Shown: positions 1-8,544 of the stretch, one piece after another
How positions within the stretch are numbered: the stretch's first letter is position 1
Layout of the letters: each line of letters opens with the position of its first letter
Source of the DNA: Vibrio sp. J1-1
GTDB taxonomy: Bacteria; Pseudomonadota; Gammaproteobacteria; Enterobacterales; Vibrionaceae
NCBI RefSeq assembly: GCF_021728395.1
Contig: NZ_JAKKCM010000001.1
Coordinates: forward strand, 1-64,000
DNA: 64,000 bases
Direction: 5' to 3'
Notes under the pieces: model-generated
The model's database searches: none
What the model was told of the DNA's origin: nothing
The model's input: the letters and a program-made list of their open reading frames with translations, nothing else
Program-made: the position numbers and the translations under genes

Positions 1-42
1 ACTCTCTTCCAGAAAGTCGGCAAAACAGTTTTGGATAGACAT

Positions 43-77
43 AAAAAAATCGGAAACCTATAAACAGATTTCCGATT
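43..77 (-). terminator. Intrinsic terminator after gabT
   Basis: A 9-bp perfect stem (48-56 with 69-77) is followed, in the minus direction, by a run of T (the plus-strand A run at 43-49). It lies about 200 bases beyond the gabT stop, so it probably ends the TRAP-usp-gabT transcript. Confidence 0.6.
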
Positions 78-89
78 GTCTCTCATCAG

Positions 90-111
90 AAGGATCGGTC
101 AACCGATCCTT
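90..111. repeat. Perfect 10-bp hairpin
   Basis: Positions 90-99 and 102-111 are perfect inverted copies with a 2-base loop. There is no T run on either side, so this is not a classic terminator. It could be a processing or stalling structure between gabT and whatever lies left of the window. No gene can be supported in 1-273. Confidence 0.35.
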
Positions 112-273
112 ATCTGATCTACATTGCATCCTACGATGAGGCTTTTTTTCATACTAAATTAGCTTGTAAAAGGTTCAATTTTTTCAATCACGTAAGCTAA
201 CGAGAAACCTCGTTACACTCGCATAAGTTGTAACAAAACCAGCCCCAGAACAAACAGAGAATGTCTTGGGAAC

Positions 274-1545
274 TTAAACCAGTTCTTTGATAATTTTCTC
301 TAGTTTATCCAAGCCTTCACTTAGTACTTCAGATTCAATCGTCAGCGCTGGAAGCAGACGAATTACGTTCGCTTTTACACCACAAGAAAGCAATATCACA
401 CCATTCTCTTGTGCCTTACTAATGATCGCCTTGGTAAGGTCTTGTAGTGGCTGACCAGACTCAGGGTCCGTAAACTCTATTGCCATCATAGCGCCAATCG
501 TACGTACCTGCCCGATTTGTGGAACCGTCTCTTGCAGCTTCGTCATACGTGCATTGACAACTTCACCAATACCGATCGCTTTTGCACACAGCTGCTCTTC
601 TTCAATGATCTTTAACACTTCCAAGCCTGCAACACAGCCCATCGGAGAGCCTGCATAGGTGCCACCAAGACCACCTGCCGGTGCTGAGTCCATTACTTCA
701 GCTTTGCCAACTACGGCTGAAATCGGGAAGCCACCAGCAATGCCTTTTGCCATAGTCACCATGTCTGGTTCGATACCCAAGTACTCAGTTGCAAACATTT
801 TACCAGTACGTGCAAAGCCCGCTTGGATTTCATCAGCAATCAACATGATTCCATATTTATCGCAGATATCACGTAAGCCTTGTGCGAAGGCAACAGGTGC
901 TTGATAAAATCCGCCTTCACCTTGTACTGGTTCGAAAATGATCGCCGCAACACGTGTTGCTTCGATATCACAAGCGAATAAGTCCTCAAGTGCTTGTAAA
1001 CTCTGTTCTACAGACACACCATGGAACTCGTTCGGGTACGGAGCATGGAAGACTTCGCCAGGGAACGGACCAAAACTCGCTTTGTACGGCGCAACTTTCC
1101 CCGTCAGAGCCATAGTTAGGTTAGTACGACCATGGAAAGCGCCTTTAAATGCAATCACGCCGCTGCGACCAGTGTGTGCACGAGCGACTTTAACTGCATT
1201 TTCCACTGCTTCTGCGCCTGTAGTCAGGAAAATCGCTTTCTTTTCTGAGTCACCTGGTGCGATTTGAGTTAACTTCTCTGCCAACTCAACAAACGATTCA
1301 TAAGGTGTCACCAAAGCGCAGGTATGAGAAAAATTGTCCAACTGTGCTTTTACAGCCTCAGTAATACGCTTATTGGCGTGACCAGTATTGTTTACCGCAA
1401 TACCCGCAGCAAAATCGATATATCTATTGCCTTCCACATCCCAAACTAAGGCATTTTCTGCCTTGGCAACATACAGTGGGTAAAGTGCTCCCATACCGTT
1501 AGAAAATACCTGATTTCTTCTCTCGTGTAGTTGTTGGTTAGTCAT
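274..1545 (-). CDS. gabT: 4-aminobutyrate aminotransferase (GabT type)
   Basis: This is a PLP-dependent class III aminotransferase that should convert GABA and 2-oxoglutarate to succinate semialdehyde and glutamate in the cytoplasm. The 423-residue product has the usual family length. It carries the class III signature around IADEIQAGFARTG and the PLP-binding lysine at residue 267 in MAKGIAGGFP. The ATG at 1545 is chosen because AAGGAA lies 7 bases upstream; the longer frame to 1569 lacks such a site. It is the last gene of a dctP-dctQ-dctM-usp-gabT run, and a GabD-type dehydrogenase lies just upstream. The substrate could also be 5-aminovalerate or another omega-amino acid, because sequence alone does not separate these. 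Confidence 0.88.
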   Translation of the reverse strand: MTNQQLHERRNQVFSNGMGALYPLYVAKAENALVWDVEGNRYIDFAAGIAVNNTGHANKRITEAVKAQLDNFSHTCALVTPYESFVELAEKLTQIAPGDSEKKAIFLTTGAEAVENAVKVARAHTGRSGVIAFKGAFHGRTNLTMALTGKVAPYKASFGPFPGEVFHAPYPNEFHGVSVEQSLQALEDLFACDIEATRVAAIIFEPVQGEGGFYQAPVAFAQGLRDICDKYGIMLIADEIQAGFARTGKMFATEYLGIEPDMVTMAKGIAGGFPISAVVGKAEVMDSAPAGGLGGTYAGSPMGCVAGLEVLKIIEEEQLCAKAIGIGEVVNARMTKLQETVPQIGQVRTIGAMMAIEFTDPESGQPLQDLTKAIISKAQENGVILLSCGVKANVIRLLPALTIESEVLSEGLDKLEKIIKELV

Positions 1546-1650
1546 TTTTGTATTCCTTGAGTTGTACATATACCTCCGCCAGGAATTACTCCCTTTGGCG
1601 ACTTTAGTTTCTCTTTATTGTTGTATGCGTTAGCTAAACGCGAAGAATCG

Positions 1651-2088
1651 TTAGATGGGTTCGCCTTTCACCACAAACACTGAGCAGTGAGAATGGCGAA
1701 CTATCTTTGCTGCATTAGAACCTAAGCAATATGAGCGAAAATTGGGATTTGCAGATGCCATAACGATGGCATCTACTTGGGCGTATTTTGCTTGTAGCAG
1801 CACTTCATCAAACACCACACCATTTCGAACAACTGCTTTACCACGATGTTGTTTTGGTACATAGGTTTCCAGCATCATCTGCACACAATCAAAGGCACTT
1901 TGATGTTGAGCTGAAAAAGCACTACCAAATGAAGTCGGTACCATACTGTGATGCACCCGTGCCTCATCGACATACAGCATGTCTATGACGCCTTGTTCGT
2001 CTATTAGCTTAAGCGCCATATTGACCTCTTTTTTCACTACATCGGGATATGAAAGGTCAACTGGCATTAGAATTCGCTTGAGGCTCAT
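1651..2088 (-). CDS. Universal stress protein of the TRAP operon (TeaD-like)
   Basis: This is a single-domain UspA-fold protein of 145 residues, starting with the typical beta strand KRILMPVDLS and ending in a HCSVFVVKG strand. The usual G-2x-G-9x-G(S/T) nucleotide loop is only partly kept: the GSNAAKIV end is present but the first glycines are not. It starts one base after the dctM stop, so the two are translationally linked. In Halomonas the ectoine TRAP system TeaABC has a Usp partner, TeaD, in the same position that tunes transport. A similar regulatory role is inferred here. Confidence 0.8.
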   Translation of the reverse strand: MSLKRILMPVDLSYPDVVKKEVNMALKLIDEQGVIDMLYVDEARVHHSMVPTSFGSAFSAQHQSAFDCVQMMLETYVPKQHRGKAVVRNGVVFDEVLLQAKYAQVDAIVMASANPNFRSYCLGSNAAKIVRHSHCSVFVVKGEPI

Positions 2089-2089
2089 A

Positions 2090-3412
2090 TTAATTTACTC
2101 CCATCACTGTGTTTGGTAACCACATCACCACTTCAGGGAACATCATGCACAGGATCAGCACGCACAGCTTTAGAGCGATAAACGGAAGAATCGAGCGATA
2201 GATGTCCATCATACTGACGCCAGGCGGTGAAATTCCTTTTAGATAAAACAGCGCGAAACCATAGGGGGGTGTTTGCACTGCAATTTCGATATTTAGGATC
2301 ATCAAAATACCGAACCAAATTGGGTCATAACCGAGAGACACAACAATAGGTGTAAACAACGGAGCGCACATCAAAACGATGATCAATTCATCAATAATGA
2401 AACCAAGCAGTAACATGATTACTTGCATTAAGAGAATCACACCCCAAGGCGGTAAACCAAGATCCTCCGTGATTTGCGCCACCATATTTTGCACGCCACT
2501 TAACATATGGAAGTTACTAAATAGCGACGCGCCTAAAATGATCCACATCGACACGCTGACCAGCATGGCGGTTTCAAACCCTGATGATTTGAACATTTCG
2601 AAACGGAAACGTTTAAAGATAATAGCCAGTATGATCGCACCTACAACCCCGATAGCACCCGACTCTGTTGGCGTCGCAATACCAGTAATGATGCTGCCCA
2701 ATACCGCCACGATAAGTAATAGAGAAAAAAGACCATCACGTGCAGTCGTGAACTTCTCTTTACCCGTCATTTTGCTTTCACTGCCCGTGCCTAGTGGCGC
2801 TTTTTTCGGATTAAGCTTGCAGCTAATAATCACGTAAGCCATTAGCAAAACGATAGAGATAAGAGCCGGAATGAGCGCCGCTAAGAACATACGACCGACC
2901 GAGTTTTGTGTCGTCGCCGCATACATAATCATTGGTATACTTGGTGGGATCAAAATACCCAAACCACCGCCAGCCATAATCACACCAAGAGCCAGCCTTT
3001 TATCGTAACCACGCTCTAACATTGGCTTGAGCGCAATGCTACCCGACGTCATGATCCCAGCCCCGATAATACCGACCATAGCGCCAATCATGGAACACAC
3101 ACCGATCACACTGACCGCGAGTGAACCACGAACGCGCCCTATGACCATCTGACTTGCGTTAAACATCGCATCGCCAATTCCGGATCGAGTCAGCAATTGA
3201 CCCATATAGATATACAGAGGAATCGCCAGCAGAATAAAGCTAAAAAAGTTACTCTCAATGGTTGTTGGAACCAAGTTGAAGATCCCTTCACCCCAAGTAA
3301 GGTACCCTATTCCCATTGCGATACCACCCAGAGCAAGGCCAACTGGCGCACCTAATGCAAAGGTGAACAGAATACAACCAACCAGTAACAGCGTAAGAAC
3401 TTCAATACTCAT
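2090..3412 (-). CDS. dctM: TRAP transporter large permease subunit (DctM family)
   Basis: The 440-residue, very hydrophobic protein has about 12 predicted membrane segments. It contains TRAP-M hallmarks such as LGIPLYIYMGQLL-like helices and the GGGLGILIPPSIPMIMYA segment, where the paired prolines are typical of the DctM family. It forms the Na+-dependent transport channel with DctQ and takes substrate from the periplasmic protein DctP. It overlaps the end of dctQ by 4 bases (ATGA), as expected for coupled translation, and is followed directly by usp. Confidence 0.93.
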   Translation of the reverse strand: MSIEVLTLLLVGCILFTFALGAPVGLALGGIAMGIGYLTWGEGIFNLVPTTIESNFFSFILLAIPLYIYMGQLLTRSGIGDAMFNASQMVIGRVRGSLAVSVIGVCSMIGAMVGIIGAGIMTSGSIALKPMLERGYDKRLALGVIMAGGGLGILIPPSIPMIMYAATTQNSVGRMFLAALIPALISIVLLMAYVIISCKLNPKKAPLGTGSESKMTGKEKFTTARDGLFSLLLIVAVLGSIITGIATPTESGAIGVVGAIILAIIFKRFRFEMFKSSGFETAMLVSVSMWIILGASLFSNFHMLSGVQNMVAQITEDLGLPPWGVILLMQVIMLLLGFIIDELIIVLMCAPLFTPIVVSLGYDPIWFGILMILNIEIAVQTPPYGFALFYLKGISPPGVSMMDIYRSILPFIALKLCVLILCMMFPEVVMWLPNTVMGVN

Positions 3413-3987
3413 ACGCCCTCCGCTGAGTCTACCAATGTCTCTGTTTGTTCATGCTCTTCAGGAGCTTGTTCAATAAGTGCTTTGCCTGTTACCAAATAGT
3501 AAAGGTCTTGAATAATATCGCTGATAAACTGGACGATAAACGCACCACAAGCGACGATCATCATTACCCAGAAATGTGCCATCGAAGGCGCCCACTCAGA
3601 CTGGCGGCGATAATTAAACTCGATAGCTTCTTCAAATTTACTCAATGCCATCATTAAAACCACACAGAGAAAGAAAATGGCCAATGAGTAAGACGCAAGA
3701 TTAAATAGTGAACGAACACGCTTAGATACCGACAGGTACAACACGTCCACATTAATATGGGCTTTATTTTGTTGAGCCAGTGCCCCACCCAACGCCGCTA
3801 TATACCCGAATAAGAAAAGAGAAACGTCATACGCCCAAATAGTTGGACTGCCGAGCACATAACGAGAAAAGACTTCAAAGGCAACGGTAGCAGCAAGAAT
3901 AGGCATTAAGAAGGATGCAGAAAGACCAAGCCAATAAATTATCTGATTAATACCGCGACAGTAGATTTTTAATACCCTAATCAACAT
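3409..3987 (-). CDS. dctQ: TRAP transporter small permease subunit (DctQ family)
   Basis: This protein of about 192 residues has four hydrophobic helices, including the family-typical region around GSPTIWAYDVSLFLFGYIAALGG. It pairs with DctM in the inner membrane. The ATG at 3987 has AGGTG six bases upstream. The alternatives GTG 3996 and ATG 3993 overlap that ribosome site and are less likely. The hydrophilic C-terminal tail is rich in Glu and Gln. Confidence 0.88.
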   Translation of the reverse strand: MLIRVLKIYCRGINQIIYWLGLSASFLMPILAATVAFEVFSRYVLGSPTIWAYDVSLFLFGYIAALGGALAQQNKAHINVDVLYLSVSKRVRSLFNLASYSLAIFFLCVVLMMALSKFEEAIEFNYRRQSEWAPSMAHFWVMMIVACGAFIVQFISDIIQDLYYLVTGKALIEQAPEEHEQTETLVDSAEGV

Positions 3988-4020
3988 AGACATCACCTAT
4001 AACAACATGAAAGAGATAGA

Positions 4021-4072
4021 GGGGAATGCAACTCCCCCTGAAGTGCAGATTCAACCGGAGGGGCTGCCCCCA
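4021..4072 (-). other. Two GC-rich hairpins between dctP and dctQ
   Basis: Two short G/C hairpins (ggggaatgcaactcccc at 4021-4037, and ggggctgcccc near 4060) fill the gap after the dctP stop. Such structures often protect or attenuate the message so that the binding protein is made in excess of the permeases. No T run follows. This role is inferred. Confidence 0.4.
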
Positions 4073-4092
4073 GTTAAATCATCTAAAGCGTG

Positions 4093-5127
4093 TTATTGGG
4101 TGTCTTGAGCGATCTTAATTAGGCGCTGGCTGTATTTATCAGAGTCTGCATATTCTTTCCAAAGAGAGCCCGCACTTTCATTCCATTTCGTTTTATCCTG
4201 CTCACTTGGCTCTGGACTCCACTTCATGCCTTTCGCTTCCATTTCAGCAATGGCTTGTGATTCCCATAGACGAGACTTAGTCATCTGCTCGCGAGCATGA
4301 ACGGCACTCGCTGCTCGAACGATCGCTTTCAGGTCGTCAGATAGTTTGTTCCATGCACTCTTGTTAACGACAATCGGTAAAGTTTGCGCGCCCGCAATTG
4401 GTAGGCGGTACATGTATTTAGCGACTTCAACGTGGTTACCGTCACGGTGGTCAATAATATTACTGCCGATCGAACCATCAATAACGCCCGTTGCTAAACT
4501 GGTATAAATTTCGCTGTAAGAGAGTGACGCAGGAGATGCACCCAAGTTGCGTAAGAATTTGCCGTATGCACCAGGAGCACGAATCTTCAGACCTTCGAAA
4601 TCTTCAATAGAATTGATTGGTTCTTTCGTTAGTACATAGACTGGTAGCTGAATGTAAGGTTCAAGCCAAACTAAGTTTTGCTTGTCGTAAGCCTCTTCTA
4701 GTACTTCTCCCCAACCTTTTTCGTGAAACAATGCGCTTAGCTCACCGACATCATCCGTCATACCTGGTAAACCAACTTCCACAACCCCCGCTGGGAACTC
4801 ACCTGCATGCATTGGCTGGAAAGGAGCGCCCATTGTTATCAAGCCTGATTTTACTGAGCCAAGAACACCCGTTTGCCCTACACCTTCACCTGAGTACATA
4901 ACTTGAACAGAAATACGACCGTTTGACATCGCTTCAATGTTATCAGCAAAGTCTTTGTACACTTCACCGTATGCCGTACCACGTGGGTATAGGTTTACAA
5001 AACGCCAATTATGTTCAGCGGCAAACGCTTGAGGAACCGTGAATAAAGTGCTTGAAATTGCAAGAGAACAAGCAGCAACAATCTTTGCCAGACTTCCTTT
5101 GTTCAGCTTTCCTAAGTTTTTAAACAT
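4093..5127 (-). CDS. dctP: TRAP transporter periplasmic binding protein (DctP family)
   Basis: The 344-residue product has a clear Sec signal peptide (basic start, hydrophobic core, cleavage after AFA near residue 36), then a DctP fold. The family-typical binding region includes LKIRAPG, whose conserved arginine normally pairs with the ligand carboxylate. A strong ribosome site (AAGGAG) precedes the ATG. It is the first gene of the TRAP-usp-gabT operon, so its ligand is probably an amino acid catabolised by GabT/GabD. This is inferred from context only. Confidence 0.9.
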   Translation of the reverse strand: MFKNLGKLNKGSLAKIVAACSLAISSTLFTVPQAFAAEHNWRFVNLYPRGTAYGEVYKDFADNIEAMSNGRISVQVMYSGEGVGQTGVLGSVKSGLITMGAPFQPMHAGEFPAGVVEVGLPGMTDDVGELSALFHEKGWGEVLEEAYDKQNLVWLEPYIQLPVYVLTKEPINSIEDFEGLKIRAPGAYGKFLRNLGASPASLSYSEIYTSLATGVIDGSIGSNIIDHRDGNHVEVAKYMYRLPIAGAQTLPIVVNKSAWNKLSDDLKAIVRAASAVHAREQMTKSRLWESQAIAEMEAKGMKWSPEPSEQDKTKWNESAGSLWKEYADSDKYSQRLIKIAQDTQ

Positions 5128-5331
5128 AAACTTTCTCCTTGGATTATTTTGTTTGCTCTGACTCAGCCAGAAGCAATGCGAAGTGACTCGTCACTCCTTG
5201 TTACAGTCACGTTAAGCATTGTTACGTTTTAATCACATTCGTTAAATTCATATTTTTTCACCTAAAGTTTTACAGCCATCAAACCAATGAGATGGGATAA
5301 CGACATCACGGCGAATTACCTGTTTTTAAAA

Positions 5332-5361
5332 CAAAAAAAAAAGCAGCACTAGAAGTGCTGC
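5332..5361 (-). terminator. Intrinsic terminator after gabD
   Basis: An 8-bp GC-rich stem (5343-5350 with 5354-5361, 3-base loop) is followed in the minus direction by an 11-base T run. It separates gabD from the TRAP operon, so the two are separate transcripts. Confidence 0.85.
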
Positions 5362-5454
5362 AAAAATATTTTCATCAAAGATAAGGGAAAAGAACTGCTT
5401 AGGGTAAATCAGTAAAAATAAAGACAGAGTCTCTCACATTGAGTGAAGTACAGA

Positions 5455-6894
5455 TTAAATTCCGTGACATAGGTATTTGATTTCTAGGTAGTCTTCGATG
5501 CCGTATTTGGAGCCTTCACGCCCACACCCCGACTCCTTCACACCTCCGAATGGTGCAACTTCCGTCGAAATAATACCTTCGTTGATGCCCAGAATCCCAT
5601 ACTCAAGCGCTTCACTCATGCGCCATACTCGGCTGTGATCTCGTGTATAGAAATAAGCCGCTAAGCCATAAGGCGTATCGTTGGCACGTCGAATAACATC
5701 CTGCTCGTCATTAAATCGGAAGATGGTTGAAATCGGACCAAACAACTCCTGATGAGCAATATCCATCGCTTCAGTAACATTGGTTAGAATGGTTGGTTGA
5801 TAAAACTGCTGACCATGATCCAGCCCCTGGCCGCCTAACGCTAACGTCGCGCCTTGTTCTATTGCTGTTTCTACCAAACTAGATACTTTTTCAAACGCTT
5901 TTTTATTGATCAGCGGACCAATATCGGTACCTTCAACCAAACCATCTCCAATCGAGAGCGTCTTCACCGCTGAAGTGAATTTATCCATGAACTCATCGTA
6001 CACGGCATCGTGAATGTAGAAACGGTTGGTACAGACACAGGTTTGCCCTGCGTTACGGTATTTGGATATCACCGCACCCAAAACCGCTTTATCAATATCG
6101 GCATCATCAAAAACAATGAATGGCGCGTTGCCACCGAGCTCTAAAGAAACTTTCTTTACTGTATCAGCGGCTTGGCGAAGGATCAGTTTTCCAACAGGCG
6201 TAGAGCCTGTGAAAGAGATTTTGCTTACTAGAGGGTGGCAACACAGTACATCGCCGACTTCAGCAGGACGAGAAGTGGTCACAACATTGACCACCCCCTT
6301 TGGTATACCAGCTTGCTCGGCAAGTTTTGCCATCGCCAACGCACACAGTGGTGTATCTTCACCGGGCTTAATCACCACAGTACAACCCGCGGCCAAAGCT
6401 GGGCCAACTTTACGAGTGATCATCGCGACTGGAAAGTTCCATGGCGTAATAGCAGTCACCACACCAATGGGCTGCTTAATAGTCATATAACGGTTGTTCG
6501 GGTTGCCTGACGGAATGACATCGCCGTACATTCTCTTAGCTTCTTCGGCAAACCATTCAATAAACGATGCGCCATAAAGGACTTCGCCATAAGCCTCTTT
6601 GTATGGCTTACCTTGCTCTGTAGTGAGTATCTTAGCGAGTTGCTCTGCGTTTTCGATAATTAAATCGAACCACTTTTTAAGTAATCCAGCTCGGTGTTTC
6701 GCTGTGGTCGTACGCCATTCTTTAAATGCTGAATGAGCGGCCATGATAGCGGCTTCCGATTCTTCCTTTCCCATATCAGGGACGGAGGTAATTACTACTC
6801 CCGAGGCTGGGTTTATTACATCAACTTGCTTACCATCGTGCGCTTCAACCCACTCCCCATTTATAAAACCATGGGATAAGACCAAATCTGTCAT
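5455..6894 (-). CDS. gabD: Succinate-semialdehyde dehydrogenase, NAD(P)+ (GabD type)
   Basis: This aldehyde dehydrogenase family enzyme would oxidise succinate semialdehyde to succinate. It shows the NAD site FTGSTPVGK, the general-base glutamate in LELGGNAPF and the catalytic cysteine in NAGQTCVC. The PFGGVKESGCGREGSKYG ending is typical of GabD. The ATG at 6894 (479 residues) is preferred because AGGA lies 9 bases upstream; the in-frame ATG at 6933 adds 13 unusual residues. It is divergent from the LysR gene, with a 153-base shared control region. Glutarate-semialdehyde dehydrogenase (DavD) is a close alternative. Confidence 0.88.
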   Translation of the reverse strand: MTDLVLSHGFINGEWVEAHDGKQVDVINPASGVVITSVPDMGKEESEAAIMAAHSAFKEWRTTTAKHRAGLLKKWFDLIIENAEQLAKILTTEQGKPYKEAYGEVLYGASFIEWFAEEAKRMYGDVIPSGNPNNRYMTIKQPIGVVTAITPWNFPVAMITRKVGPALAAGCTVVIKPGEDTPLCALAMAKLAEQAGIPKGVVNVVTTSRPAEVGDVLCCHPLVSKISFTGSTPVGKLILRQAADTVKKVSLELGGNAPFIVFDDADIDKAVLGAVISKYRNAGQTCVCTNRFYIHDAVYDEFMDKFTSAVKTLSIGDGLVEGTDIGPLINKKAFEKVSSLVETAIEQGATLALGGQGLDHGQQFYQPTILTNVTEAMDIAHQELFGPISTIFRFNDEQDVIRRANDTPYGLAAYFYTRDHSRVWRMSEALEYGILGINEGIISTEVAPFGGVKESGCGREGSKYGIEDYLEIKYLCHGI

Positions 6895-7047
6895 TAGTTC
6901 TATTCCTACTGTTATAAACTTTAACACTGTCAAAGATTTAAAAAACCATATCGCGCAAAATAGCGATGGAACTTAACCTAATGATAACAATGTATTGAGG
7001 CATATAAATATTCCTCGATAAACATAAAGTTTTACGGGCATAAAACA

Positions 7048-7980
7048 ATGACAAGAAACGCCGTACCTATTGGTCACATTGGTGACTACGAAATAAAACA
7101 ACTGAAAATTTTTAAAGTCGTCGCTGATTGCGGTGGTTTTTCCGCAGCTGAAACCGAGCTAAATGTAAGTCGATCCACCATCAGTATTCACATATCCAAT
7201 CTTGAATCACGATTAAACCTTGTCCTATGTCGTCGTGGACGTTCCGGGTTTGCTTTAACGGAAGAAGGCGCTGTGGTCTATGAAGCAACAGTAAAATTAC
7301 TTGGGGAGCTTGAAGACTTTCGCAACACCATTAACCACCTAGACATTCAACCGTCTGGCAGCTTAGAAGTGCTTTTTAGCGATAACATAAGCTTGGATAA
7401 TAGGGCGAAGATGCCTGAAGTGATCCGTAACTTCTCCAGCATCGCCAAAGAAGTTTACTTGACGGCCGAAGTAGCTCGTATGACGGAAATAGAACGCAAA
7501 GTGATGCAAGAAGAAGCGGATATCGGTTTTATACCTTTTCACCGTGAGCTCGATGGCTTGGAATACGAACATATCTATACCGATATTTGTTATCTTTATG
7601 CCAGTAAAGATAACCCGCTTGCTAAACTTTCTGAGAACGAACTTTCTGAGGATGTTATCAACGGTTTCCCTGTTGTTTACGCAGGTTTAAAGCCACAAGA
7701 GCTGCTACATTCTCCTCTAGGAAAAATGAACTTAAAGGCCACCGCTTATAACTATGAATCTCGGATGGCGTTAATACTCTCTTCCCGGTTTATTGGCTAC
7801 TTGCCGGAGAACTATGCCAAGCCGTATGTGGATACCGGGCAACTTGTGCCAATTACCCCAGATAAAAGGCATTATTATGTAGAAATAATGGCGATCACCA
7901 AAAAGACCAACTCAATCAATAAAGTCCGTTCGTTGTTTATAAAAACCATGCGTGATTTCTACCGCAAGCAAAATGCGTAG
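7048..7980 (+). CDS. LysR-family transcriptional regulator
   Basis: The 310-residue protein has an N-terminal winged helix-turn-helix at about residues 15-75 (KIFKVVADCGGFSAAETELNVSRST...), then a LysR effector-binding domain. It is divergently placed against gabD, so it is the likely regulator of gabD and perhaps of the TRAP-usp-gabT operon. The ligand is unknown; the pathway substrate or succinate semialdehyde would be a reasonable guess. Confidence 0.85.
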   Translation: MTRNAVPIGHIGDYEIKQLKIFKVVADCGGFSAAETELNVSRSTISIHISNLESRLNLVLCRRGRSGFALTEEGAVVYEATVKLLGELEDFRNTINHLDIQPSGSLEVLFSDNISLDNRAKMPEVIRNFSSIAKEVYLTAEVARMTEIERKVMQEEADIGFIPFHRELDGLEYEHIYTDICYLYASKDNPLAKLSENELSEDVINGFPVVYAGLKPQELLHSPLGKMNLKATAYNYESRMALILSSRFIGYLPENYAKPYVDTGQLVPITPDKRHYYVEIMAITKKTNSINKVRSLFIKTMRDFYRKQNA

Positions 7981-8051
7981 ACTTACCTGAACTCAGCAAT
8001 GATGTCTGTCGATGTATATCTACATACACCAAGCCATGCGTGACTGATTTA

Positions 8052-8147
8052 GTGCATGGCGTTGCCTTGATTCCAAAGTCTGTAAAACAAGCGCGCATTG
8101 AACAAAACTTCGACATTTGGGATTTAACACTTTCCCATCTCGATTAA
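8052..8147 (+). pseudogene. Aldo/keto reductase C-terminal remnant
   Basis: The plus-strand frame reads VHGVALIPKSVKQARIEQNF and continues DIWDLTLSHLD before a stop at 8145. This matches the conserved C-terminal NADP-site region of aldo/keto reductases (GVxxIPKSxxxxRIxxNxxxxDFxL). No start or upstream family sequence remains, so only about 32 codons survive. It lies in the gap between the LysR gene and the small gene at 8178. Confidence 0.6.
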
Positions 8148-8177
8148 TAGTTTCGTTCGTGTGTAACAAAAGGCACT

Positions 8178-8420
8178 TCAGCGTGGTAGTTGCTGAGCGC
8201 CCCATCGAACTAAATTCTCGATATCGGGTAACAAAATACCTTTTTCCTCAATACAGAATAAGAGTTTTGAGAATCGGTCACGCTGAGAACTGTCGACCGT
8301 TTGTAACCATTCATCAATACTGCTTTTTACGCTATCCAGATCTGCGCTTGGGCATTCAATGCCAAGCTGGCTAAGATCAGTAATAAAGTCATCCATATCT
8401 ACAAGATCTACGTGCATCAT
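8178..8420 (-). CDS. Small acidic protein of unknown function
   Basis: The 80-residue acidic protein starts at an ATG six bases after AGGAG, so translation is likely. I do not recognise a family. It looks alpha-helical, with many Asp and Ser residues and a C-terminal NLVRWGAQQLPR. It follows the BCCT transporter gene on the same strand after a small GGGGAA/TTCCCC hairpin (about 8446-8460), so it may be co-transcribed with it. A role in betaine uptake or catabolism is possible but unproven. Confidence 0.5.
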   Translation of the reverse strand: MMHVDLVDMDDFITDLSQLGIECPSADLDSVKSSIDEWLQTVDSSQRDRFSKLLFCIEEKGILLPDIENLVRWGAQQLPR

Positions 8421-8544
8421 AACTACTAACTCCTACCAAATAAGAGGGGAATCCTTCCCCCCAACAAGCCTACAATAGACGATTAAAAAATAGGCTGTGA
8501 TCTATTTCTATGTCACACAGCCAAAAATGTTAGTTGCGTAGCAT

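Noticed and set aside
1-63. A short open plus-strand frame running in from the window edge.
   Set aside because: It is only about 20 codons in the visible part, with no recognisable motif, and ends inside a terminator hairpin.
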